A DNA stretch of 64,000 nucleotides, taken from NCBI GenBank assembly GCA_018806915.1, contig JAGKQI010000086.1:124001-188000 (forward strand), in the 5' to 3' direction. Shown piece after piece: positions 42,874 to 53,300 of this stretch (the first letter of the stretch is position 1; each line of letters starts with the position of its first letter). The position numbers were made by a program, and so were the translations under genes. Under the pieces are notes generated by a model, which saw only the letters and a list, made by a program, of their open reading frames with translations, was not told the DNA's origin and searched no databases. Origin of the DNA: Phytophthora colocasiae. Lineage: Eukaryota > Oomycota > Peronosporomycetes > Peronosporales > Peronosporaceae.

Positions 42874-44635
42874 GCGAATATTGCGTCTGTAAGAATCTAC
42901 TGAATTCAGTATACCTTCTTTTGTCTTTGAGCCGGCTCTTTTTTATGAACTCACTCTTCAAAGTATCTTGCTTGCAGTTGTACTGTCCATTACTTGTTAT
43001 CTACACGATACACGATATAGAATAATATCATGTATGTACAAGTTTGTGTAAGAGGCAGTTTCGAGCGGTTAGGTTTACATTGCGTCCTTCCAACATTCAC
43101 ATTCATACACGATACCGTAATAACTTGCTTTCAGTATGACACACCTAACCGCACAGATACATGTTAACTGGGGCGATGGGGGGAATGGAAACGCTTCGGG
43201 TTCAAGGGGTTAAGATCGAAGTGCTGCTGGATAGTTTTCTTGTCGAATTCGTCAACGAGCGTCTTCTTAATAATGTCCGCAATCGCCTCCCATCGAAGGC
43301 GATGAAGGCTGAGTCGAAAAAATTTGAACGGGCTCGCCTTAATGTCTTCTAGCCCCCGCTCCGGTCTTAAACCCACATAGCTGAAAAATGAAGCGCGGCC
43401 AGCAAGGAGGAAAAACACCTTCGGTATCAGCAGCCATTTCATGAGAACCACGCGACAAAATTCCATGAATAGTTCTCGCTGACCGAACTTATCAATATTC
43501 TTGGCTTCAAATCCATGACCAATCTCGTCCAACACGATGAACAGTGGACCAACTTCTGCAGTCAACTTCTCCAACACCTCTCCAGATGACTGCATCTTTC
43601 CCACAGAACTTTCGCTGAGAGCTTCAGGTCTGCCTTGGAGTTTGTGATCGAAGTAACGACAAATGAGCCTAACAATTATCTTGTCCATCTCATTTTCATC
43701 TTGCAGGTTATCAGGCATGAGGGAACGTGGTTCCAGGGTAATGTGGATCGTGTGGCACTGACATAGCACTGGCATAAACCCTTCTGGGTTTGCAAGCTTC
43801 TCTGGGTTTGCGTCCACTTCAGCTTGCCATATTTCGCGGCATTTCCGAATGAAATTTTGACCAAACGTGGACTTCCCGAGGCCAAAGACGTTGTCAATGA
43901 GAGGGATTTTCCACTGGGCACCACCAGGCTCTGATGCACGATAGAATTTGTCCTCGAAGATGTCTAGAAGCTGGTCCGTCGCGAGACCACGGTTCACAAA
44001 AAACAATTTCTTCTTCGCAAGAAAAAACGTTGGCTCCTTATCCACCCACTTCCATTTAGGTGTGTCAGCTCTTTGCTTCTTTGTCAAACTCTGCAAGTCC
44101 TCTTGATCCATCTCTAGCATGGACGTGCTATACGGGATTTCGCCTCCATCGACTTTAGTCTTCTTCACAATCCTATCATCAACGAACCAATCTTGTCCAC
44201 GAGTGCGTGTTCCTGTACTGGTTTGCTTTGGAACCGCCACCAGCACGTGAACTTGGAACTGATCTTGTTCGCGAAGCTCTCCGACGTATTTTTTAAGAGG
44301 CTGCATCGATTCCATCTTCATGAGCTTTGTGTTCGAGTGTTGAGCGTGCCCATCGATATCGAGAGCCACAGATGCCGCGCTAGTCTCGTCTAGCTCTAGC
44401 CATGCGCCGTCCTCTTTCTTCTTCGCCAGGAAAAGCTGCAGGTCCTTGGCGTCGCATGTGATCGACTTCTTATTCTTCTTCTTGATCCTGTTCTTCAACG
44501 CCGACACCGAAGCGTCTTCAGCGATGTCCATCTCGAACGCGCTTTCATCACCAACGATGGCACAAAAAAGCTTCATTTTTCCTCGAGGCGGCAGATTCTG
44601 GAATGGGAGGCCACCTAATTTCCCGCCACCTAAAA

Positions 44636-46847
44636 TCATAACCTGTCTGTCACTCCGTCACGCCCCTCTCCACCGGCCTGAGCCTCTCGAGTGGCATTTT
44701 TTTTGCCGCACGTCTGTATACATTTTGCTCCCATCCAACCAACTGCACCTACCTTATTGACTGGAACCTTCTTTCCAGAAATTACAAAACTAGCACTGTC
44801 CACGTAATTATTCGTACTTATCTGGATTCGAACCTAATCGGATTTTCGAACCTATAGAACGAACTTAATCGAATCGAACCTAACAAACCGTGACGAGGAA
44901 GTCTGGCGCATAGCGGAGTATAAGTGCCTGACGTGGCTGGCGGAGTATCTGATTTCGAACGCAAAAACGCTACATACGTATGGACTTCCTGGTCTCGAAA
45001 CGTACAGCGACGTTTCTGATGAAGTCGCACGCCAGTCTGCGGATCCTATGGATATCGTCGCACAGGAGGTTGCGGCGTACGAACCGGACGACCTTGAGAG
45101 AACTGCGACGCTTGCGGATCAGATGAACCAGAACCAGAAATACATTTTTGACCAAGTCATCGGAGCTGTACACCACCCAGTCGGTGGACAGAAGCTGTTT
45201 TTTGTGGACGGGCCGGGTGGAACTGGTAAATCGTTCTTGCTGGAGCAGATACTTGCTCATGTCCGTCTTCAGAGAAAAGTGGCGATAGCAGTGGCTTCCA
45301 GTGGAATCGCAGCGACGTTGTTGACAGGAGGACACACAGCACATTCTACATTTCGGATTCCGCTTAAACTGTCCGAGTGTTCAACATGTAGTCTGACTTG
45401 GCAGAGCCAGAAGGCAGAACGGATCCGCAAGGCAAGTTTAATCATCTGGGATGAAGCTCCTATGATGAATCGAGCGTGTTTCGAAGCTGTGGATCGGTCG
45501 TTCCGGGATATTATGAAGAACGAGTTGGAGCCATTCGGAGGCAAGGTCATGGTTTTCAGTGGAGACCATCGACAGATCCTGCCTGTGTTGAAGGATGCTA
45601 CTCGGGCAGAAACGCTGGATGCTTGCTTCAAGTCTTCCGCACTGTGGAGCCATCTACGACAAGTGCGTCTGACGGAGAATATGCGTGTTCAGACGGCTCC
45701 GGACCCAGCAAGCGCCGCTGAATTGGCAGAGTTTTCCGACTTCTTGCTTCAGATCGGGGAGGGTCGATATCCAGTCAACTCCGATATCAGTGAGAACGAC
45801 ATATGTCTTCCACCCGACATGTGCATTATACCAGACACACGAGGGGATGATCGATGGGATGACGAAGAAACCAAAGATAACGAAGACATGGAAGCACCTC
45901 CAAACTTCAATATCCTACCGCCAATGGAAACATCTGCTGATCAAGAAGTTGATGATCCGGATGAGAACAGGCGGAAGCGCAACGTCAACGCGCTTATTGA
46001 TGCAGTGTATCCTGATGTTGGAGACGACAATCTTCCGGATGACTACTTCGTTGAACGAGCCATTTTGGCACCAATGAACACAAGTGTGAGGCGAATCAAC
46101 GACATGGTCTCGGAACGTCTATCAGGAGAAACAAAAGAGTACCTCTCTGTTGACAGTCTCGAAGGTGTTGCGGATCCAAACATGTTTGAGCCAGAGTTCT
46201 TGAGCTCACTGAATTTCTCTGGTATTCAGCCACACCGGATTGTATTGAAAGTTGGAACTCCGATCATCAGGATTCGCAACCTGAACAGCGACGCAGGGTT
46301 GTGCAATGGAACACGACTTCGAGTGGTGTCACTGCGTGAGCGAAGCATTGAAGCTACGATTATGACTGGGCCGTTCAAGGGAAAGCGCGTATTCATTCCG
46401 CGCATCATCTTCTACAATGAAGATGACGACAAGGAATTCCCGTTCAAGCTTCGGCGAAAACAGTTTCCTGTGGTTCCGGCATTTGCGATGACAATCAACA
46501 AGGCCCAAGGACAGTCTATCCACGTGGGGATCTACCTCGAGTCCCCTGTGTTCGCGCATGGACAGTTGTATGTCGCGTTGTCGAGGGTGACTTCACGGAA
46601 GGCGATCAAGATAGCCGTGGACCCGGAAGCTATCGACGAGGACGGGAACGTACACACCAAGAACATTGTCTATCGGGAGATCTTCGAGTTCTAAGTGCAT
46701 ATTTTTATGAATAAAATTTCTTACTTTCATGTGGAAAATCCTTGAATCATGTAATATTTTTAATTACCCTGGTCTTTATGAACCTTACCCAAACTACTGG
46801 GACCAACTATGCCCACGCGCCCGCGTAGCGGGCGCCCAGAGCGCTAG
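44636..46847 (+). mobile_element. Helitron H1 (short, helicase only)
   Basis: It starts TCATAACCTGTCTG after an A and ends CTAG before a T, the Helitron AT target. Ten bases before CTAG is the 3' hairpin GCGCCCGC-GTA-GCGGGCGC. 2,212 bp. The first 250 bp match the 5' end of H3, then sequence jumps to the helicase, so the zinc finger and Rep part were lost. It inserts about 60 bp upstream of CRN copy 2. Confidence 0.92.
45048..46694 (+). CDS. Helitron helicase (Pif1-like), intact frame
   Basis: 548 residues. Walker A FVDGPGGTGKS at about residue 57, Walker B LIIWDEAPM at about 130, motif III-like FSGDHRQILPVL, and the C-terminal AMTINKAQGQSIHVGIYL and LYVALSRV motifs give a complete SF1B Pif1-type 5'-3' helicase. 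In autonomous Helitrons this domain is fused behind the HUH Rep, which is missing here. About 150 bases upstream of the ATG are in frame with the Rep-helicase linker of H3. It might supply helicase activity but cannot nick DNA. Confidence 0.85.
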   Translation: MDIVAQEVAAYEPDDLERTATLADQMNQNQKYIFDQVIGAVHHPVGGQKLFFVDGPGGTGKSFLLEQILAHVRLQRKVAIAVASSGIAATLLTGGHTAHSTFRIPLKLSECSTCSLTWQSQKAERIRKASLIIWDEAPMMNRACFEAVDRSFRDIMKNELEPFGGKVMVFSGDHRQILPVLKDATRAETLDACFKSSALWSHLRQVRLTENMRVQTAPDPASAAELAEFSDFLLQIGEGRYPVNSDISENDICLPPDMCIIPDTRGDDRWDDEETKDNEDMEAPPNFNILPPMETSADQEVDDPDENRRKRNVNALIDAVYPDVGDDNLPDDYFVERAILAPMNTSVRRINDMVSERLSGETKEYLSVDSLEGVADPNMFEPEFLSSLNFSGIQPHRIVLKVGTPIIRIRNLNSDAGLCNGTRLRVVSLRERSIEATIMTGPFKGKRVFIPRIIFYNEDDDKEFPFKLRRKQFPVVPAFAMTINKAQGQSIHVGIYLESPVFAHGQLYVALSRVTSRKAIKIAVDPEAIDEDGNVHTKNIVYREIFEF

Positions 46848-46864
46848 TTTCCCGCCACCTAAAA

Positions 46865-49087
46865 TCATAACCTGTCTGTCACTCCGTCACGCCCCTCTCC
46901 ACCGGCCTGAGCCTCTCGAGTGGCATTTTTTTTGCCGCACGTCTGTATACATTTTGCTCCCATCCAACCAACTGCACCTACCTTATTGACTGGAACCTTC
47001 TTTCCAGAAATTACAAAACTAGCACTGTCCACGTAATTATTCGTACTTATCTGGATTCGAACCTAATCGGATTTTCGAACCTATAGAACGAACTTAATCG
47101 AATCGAACCTAACAAACCGTGACGAGGAAGTCTGGCGCATAGCGGAGTATAAGTGCCTGACGTGGCTGGCGGAGTATCTGATTTCGAACGCAAAAACGCT
47201 ACATACGTATGGACTTCCTGGTCTCGAAACGTACAGCGACGTTTCTGATGAAGTCGCACGCCAGTCTGCGGATCCTATGGATATCGTCGCACAGGAGGTT
47301 GCGGCGTACGAACCGGACGACCTTGAGAGAACTGCGACGCTTGCGGATCAGATGAACCAGAACCAGAAATACATTTTTGACCAAGTCATCGGAGCTGTAC
47401 ACCACCCAGTCGGTGGACAGAAGCTGTTTTTTGTGGACGGGCCGGGTGGAACTGGTAAATCGTTCTTGCTGGAGCAGATACTTGCTCATGTCCGTCTTCA
47501 GAGAAAAGTGGCGATAGCAGTGGCTTCCAGTGGAATCGCAGCGACGTTGTTGACAGGAGGACACACAGCACATTCTACATTTCGGATCCCGCTTAAACTG
47601 TCCGAGTGTTCAACATGTAGTCTGACTTGGCAGAGCCAGAAGGCAGAACGGATCCGCAAGGCAAGTTTAATCATCTGGGACGAAGCTCCTATGATGAATC
47701 GAGCGTGCTTCGAAGCTGTGGATCGGTCGTTCCGGGATATTATGAAGAACGAGTTGGAGCCATTCGGAGGCAAGGTCATGGTTTTCAGTGGAGACCATCG
47801 ACAGATCCTGCCTGTGTTGAAGGATGCTACTCGGGCAGAAACGCTGGATGCTTGCTTCAAGTCTTCCGCACTGTGAAGCCATTTACGGCAAGTGCGTCTG
47901 ACGGAGAATATGCGTGTTCAGACGGCTCCGGACCCAGCAAGCGCCGCTGAATTGGCAGAGTTTTCCGACTTCTTGCTTCAGATCGGGGAGGGTCGATATC
48001 CAGTCAACTCCGATATCAGTGAGAACGACATATGTCTTCCACCCGACATGTGCATTATACCAGACACACGAGGGGATGATCGATGGGATGACGAAGAAAC
48101 CAAAGAGAACGAAGACATGGAAGCACCTCCAATCTTCAATCTTCTACCGCCAGCGGAATCATCAGCTGATCGAGATGTTGATGATCCGGATGAGAACAGG
48201 CGGAAGCGCAACGTCAATGCGCTTATTGATGCAGTGTATCCTGGTGTTGGTGACGGTAATCTTCCGGATGACTACTTCGTTGAACGAGCCATTTTGGCAC
48301 CTACGAACGCGAGTGTGAGGCGAATTAACGACATGGTCTCGGAACGTCTATCAGGAGAAACAAAAGAGTACCTCTCTGTTGACAGTCTGGAAGGTGTAGC
48401 GGATCCAAACATGTTTGAGCCAGAGTTTTTGAACTCTCTGAATTTCTCCGGTATCCCGCCACACCGGATTGTATTGAAAGTTGGAACTCCGATCATTATG
48501 ATTCGCAACCTGAATAGCGACACAGGGTTGTGTAACGGAACACGACTCCGAGTGGTGTCACTGCGTGAGCGAAGCATTGAAGCTACGATTATGTCTGGGC
48601 CGTTCAAGGGCAAGCGAGTATTCATTCCGCGCATCATCTTCTACAATGAAGACGACGACAAGGAATTCCCGTTCAAGCTTCGGCGAAAACAGTTTCCTGT
48701 GGTTCCGGCGTTTGCGATGACGATCAACAAGGCTCAAGGGCAGTCTATCCACGTGGGGATCTACCTCGAGTCCCCTGTGTTCGCGCATGGACAGTTGTAT
48801 GTCGCGTTGTCGAGGGTGACTTCACGGAAGGCGATCAAGATAGCCGTGGACCCGGAAGCTATCGACGAGGACGGGAACGTACACACCAAGAACATTGTCT
48901 ATCGGGAGATCTTCGAGTTCTAAGTGTATCATTTCAGATTTTGTTTTGAATAAAATCTCTTACTTTCATGTGTGAAATCCCTGAATCATGTAATATTTTC
49001 AATTTTCACTGGTCTTTATGAACCTTACCCAAACTACTGGGACCAACTATGCCCACGCGCCCGCGTAGCGGGCGCCCAGAGCACTAG
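46865..49087 (+). mobile_element. Helitron H2 (short, helicase only), tandem to H1
   Basis: Same termini as H1 (TCATAACC...CTAG with hairpin at 49056-49075), 2,223 bp, and the same internal deletion as H1. The 17 bp between H1 and H2 (TTTCCCGCCACCTAAAA) are identical to the 17 bp before H1 (44619-44635). The 3' half of its helicase is closer to H3 than to H1. Confidence 0.92.
47277..48923 (+). pseudogene. Helitron helicase in H2, one nonsense codon
   Basis: Same product as in H1 (GPGGTGKS, IIWDEAPM, INKAQGQS, YVALSRV), but TGG is TGA at 47874-47876, after about residue 199. The frame is otherwise open to 48923. The identical nonsense change is present in H3, so it arose before these copies separated. 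Confidence 0.88.
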
Positions 49088-49339
49088 TCCACTTCACAGT
49101 AAGATCATAACCTGTCTGTCACTCCGTCACGCCCCTCTCCACCGGCCTGAGCCTCTCGAGTGGCATCTTTTTTGGCGCGCATTTCTATACCTTTTTCGCC
49201 CATCCAAGCAACTGCACCTACTCTATTGACTGGAACCTTCTTTCCAGAAATTACAAAAGTAGTATTGTCCGCATAATTATTCGGACTTATCTGGAACGTT
49301 CTCGAACTTAATCGGATTTTTCGAACCTAATCGGATTTT

Positions 49340-50350
49340 TCGATTCACATTTTCGCTCATTTCAACATCGGCGCCGTCGACGACACTAGGAGCGCGAACG
49401 GCGCGGGCTCTAGAGCAGCGAGGAGGAAGCGAGCGCCGCAGAGAAGGTAGGTAGGTGTAGCCACATAGAATATTAAAGTATTAATAATGTCTTTACGGCT
49501 TCGGGAGTTCCGCCTGTTGGGAGAACTGGTATCTTCTGGGGCAACCAAGACTTACTGTGCGCGTTAGAGAGGGAAACCGGAGCCGTGCATTGGGTGAGAT
49601 ATCCACCACTGCACGGAGGGATGGGCATCCTAAGACGGCCATACTGATGAGGCCTAGCCAGCCCCCAGAGGAGCCCATTTCCTGCCCAGGGTTGCCAGGA
49701 CGACCCTCTCGAAGCAAACGTTACAGTAGAGTCACAGTTTCGTTCCTCTCTGGCAAAACGTGTCGTTCCGAGGCGGGGATTTCTACCCCCGGAGGCACAA
49801 TTCCAGGGCACGAGGGCGATAAGGAGGTTGCAGCTGGACCCCGTTGCACGTACTAAGGTTTAGTCCTGTCGCACCTTTGCTCTCCGGAGCCGCGACCCTG
49901 AGGCGCCCATGTTTGCCCGCCAGCAGCATGGGAAGTCTCATACCCCGCCGAGGCGCTGAGGCAGATCCATGTGGCGAGAAGAGCCGGCTTAGCCGGGCCG
50001 CCTGCCTTATCCTCGGAGAGTGGTCGTGTATGGGACCGGCACGTTGGTTTTGGGGGTGACCCCAGTCCCGTGCTTCCGAGTCCGCGACAGGGCGCGTGCG
50101 GACAGCCACGTGGCATGGTCGCGGACCTGCCGAGTCATTGGGGACAGTGACTTGAGGGCTTATGGCTTACCTTTTGCTTAGCGGCGAACTGAGACCTTCT
50201 ACTTCGGGAAAAAGGAAATCTTTTTGCCGCGGCATCTGGAACCGCTTACCGCACGTTTTTTCAAGCACAACAACAAGCGCCAAGAAGTAGACAATGAAGA
50301 AAGGAAGAGTGTAGACTAACGTAGGCTTGTGTTAAGTGTTTGTAGGAACG
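49340..50350 (+). other. Helitron H3 5' leader
   Basis: About 1 kb between the part shared with H1/H2 (to about 49340) and the first Rep ATG (50351). It is more GC-rich than its surroundings and contains no recognised gene. It is absent from H1 and H2. It may be 5' UTR/promoter or captured host sequence. Confidence 0.4.
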
Positions 50351-53300
50351 ATGGGGAGAAAGCGCAAGTATAGAAGCGAAGAAGAAATCAAAGCGGCCTA
50401 TCGCGCGCCAGAAGGTTACGAAGAACCTACTGCAAAGCGACGACGGATGAAGAACCTCAGTGCAGCTTTGATCCGGTTTAGAAAGCAGCAGTCTGAGACG
50501 AGAGAACAGGAGAATGCAGACGCCATTCCGGCCGTTGTCAGCGCGTTGCAAGCTGTTGATATCGGCTCGGAACAAACTGTGACGATGGCAAGTACTTCAA
50601 TCGCTGTCGCAGAACCTCCACGATCTGCCAATCCTGGGTTTGCAGTAGGCATGGAACCTGCCATAAATAATCAACCAGAGCTACGACGTAGTCCAGCGGT
50701 CAGGCGTTCCCGAGCCAATATGACACCGTCTCAATTAGCTCGCGTTCGTGCGGCAGATGCGGAGAGGAAACGTCGGGCCAGGGCAAATCGATCGGAGTCG
50801 CAAATAGATCGAGATCGGCGACGAGATGCCGAACGTGTGAGAGCTCGGCGAGCGCTAATGAATCCTGGTGAATTGGGAGAATTACGCGAATCGAACCGCG
50901 TTTCTCAGAGCAACCAAAGGAACGATCTTTCGAGCGAGCAACAAGAACAGCGACGAGATGAAGACGCCTCCGCTCGACGAGCGACAAGAGCGACTATGAC
51001 GGAGGAAGATCTTGATGAAAGAAGAGAGGGGGAACGATTTCGACGCCGGTCTCGAAAGTACCTAAAAGGCCTTGCCTACTACGAAGATTTCGATCCCGCT
51101 ATCATTCCTGGCGGTCGCCATTATTTCACCCGGTACACGGACGATACCCTGGAGCACGAACGAGTGTGTCAGCACTGCGGCGCTTGGAAATTTCCGGATG
51201 AAAGCGAAGGAAGTTGTTGTCGTAAGGGATTGGTGGATGTTCCTCCCCCTCGCGAAGCTCCAGCTGGACTTAACAGACTGTTTGGCAACCCGAGATTTAA
51301 GCAATCGATCCGCGCATACAACAACGTTTTCGCGTTCACCTCAATGGGATCCTCACGTACCCGCTCTCTCAACGTTGATGAGAGGGTAACTCGAAGTGGT
51401 GTATACAACTTCCGCGTACAGGGATCTGTTTGCCATCGCATAGGGGCATTGCTACCACCACCGAACCGGCGACCGATGTTTGCGCGAGTATACATTAATG
51501 ATCCGGATATGGAAGCACGCGTAGCAAGCCGGATGGGGATGACAGATGGATTGGACCCGGCCATACTGGGAACAATTGATCAGGTGATGACTGCCCACAA
51601 CGGATACGCACAATAGTTTCTAAACGCTCGCAGACTGTTGATTGATCGTGCTGGACCGGCGTACCAAGCAGCCGTGGAGCAGTTTGCACGGCAATTAGCT
51701 GCTGGTGAAGCAAGACCTGGTGATAACCCTGCTCTGCGTCTCAATGAGTTTCTCCCTCACGATGAGGACCTCCGGCTTCGATTGCATGTGGCGCGGAACA
51801 CAAATCCGGGTACCCTCAATGTACCCACTGCATCCGAAGTGGCAGCTATCATTATTGATCGAGCTGCGGCCGAGCACAGAGATATCATTTTGAACACCCG
51901 TCAGGGAGGCTTCAAACGAATTTATGAAACGAGCGAGAGCTACGATCCACTTCAATACCCTCTCCTGTTTCCGTACGGAGAGCCAGGATGGACATATGAT
52001 CTTCCTTATGTGGGCGACCCCTTGGACAGAAACGGTAATCCACGGACGATGTCACTCCGAGAGTACGAATCGTATGTTCTTCATGACCGCACTGCGAGCA
52101 ATTCTCTCATTCTCCGAGGTGGTCGGCTGACCCAGCAGTATTGTGTGGACCAATGGGCCAAGTGTGAGCAAGAACGCCTGCGGTTCATAGAAAAGAACCA
52201 ACTTCAGTACAGATTGGAAACACTGCAAGGTCTTACCGATGCCCTGCGGAACGAATCTGTCGATGTACACAGAGTGGCTGCAAATGAGGAAGTGGCACAA
52301 CGTAGGTCAACGGCTACTACACGACAGCCACGGGACACAGGGGTAGATCCAGCTGAACCTGAAGCAGAAATCATCGGCCGTAAGGTTATTATACCTCCAA
52401 CCTTTACGGGAGGGCCGCGCTACATGTAGCAGCGTTTCCTGTATGCAATGGCTATAGTTCGAGAGACGGATGCACCCAATCTGTTCATCACCATGACGTG
52501 TAACCCGAACTGGCCTGAAATCAAGGAAAATCTTAGACGTAGAGAGAAGGCATCTGATCGACCGGACATTGTTGCGCGTGTGTTCATGCAGAAGCTGAAG
52601 GCCCTCAACAAGGATCTCGACGAAGGCCTGCTGGGTATTGTAGCTGCCCGGGTTCACGTGGTGGAATACCAAAAACGTGCTACCACACGCCCATATCCTG
52701 TTGATTATGCGACCGGAAGACAAGCCCACAACAGCGGAGGATGTCGACCGGTTGACGTCAGCCGAGCTACCAGACAAGGAGACACACCCTGAGCTCTATG
52801 AAACTGTCATTTCAAATATGTTGCACGGTCCCTGTGGGCAACAAAATCCCAACTGTCCCTGCATGAAGAACGGCAAATGCTCCAAGAAATTCCCCAAACA
52901 GTTCGCAGAAGAAACGATAATGGCTGAGGATAAGTATCCTACGTACAAGAGACGTCGTCGACCTGAAGGGATTCTGAGGCACAAGGGGAAGGTGTGGGAT
53001 AACGCAAAGATCAACCAGTGGGTCGTACCTTACAACCCATTCCTATCGCAGAAATATGACTGTCACATCAACGTGGAAGTATGCGCTACAAACAAGGCGG
53101 TGAAGTACATCTACAAGTATGTCTACAAGGGTTCGGATATGACGACGATCACTATTGAAGGAGAGGAAATTCAGGCGAACGAGATTCTCCAGTACTTACT
53201 GGGTCGCTATATTTCTCCGGTAGAGGCTTGCATGCGGCTGTTCGGATTTCCCACACAAGCTTCATCACATGCTGTTGTGACTCTTCCTATCCATCTGGAA

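Larger units (their letters stand above)
40771..43209 (+). mobile_element. piggyBac element in CRN copy 2
   Basis: Terminal repeats CCCCTTAAACCCGA (left) and CCCCTTGAACCCGA (right, inverted) are flanked by TTAA (40767-40770 and 43210-43213). The homologous site in CRN copy 1 carries TTAA once. The TTAA target with C-rich ends is diagnostic for piggyBac. The 2,439-bp element keeps transposase ends but lacks the catalytic middle. A subterminal hairpin (GGACCGTACACGTTA and its complement, about 40791-40833) is present. Confidence 0.93.
39370..44576 (-). pseudogene. Crinkler (CRN) effector-family gene, copy 2, split by two insertions
   Basis: Start at MKLFCAIVGDESAFEMD, with the classic LQLFLAKK motif at about residue 50 and HVLVAVP at about residue 125, marking the CRN header and recombination junction. 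The body matches copy 1 (IPLIDNVFGLGKSTFGQN, FIVLDEIGHGF, KVFFLLAGRASF). Coding segments are 44576-43210, 40770-40208 and 40002-39370. The first gap is a piggyBac element at TTAA (40771-43209), the second a 205-bp insert (40003-40207). Both junctions match the uninterrupted copy 1. The three segments lack the frameshifts of copy 1, so copy 2 was probably intact before the insertions. Confidence 0.88.

Noticed and set aside
45157..45631. Minus-strand ORFs opposite the Helitron helicases (repeated in H1, H2 and H3)
   Set aside because: They recur only because the helicase sequence recurs; no independent domain.
49640..49720. Hammerhead-ribozyme-like CTGATGAG
   Set aside because: The second core strand (GAAA next to a closing stem) is not found at a suitable distance; only CGAAGC is present downstream.
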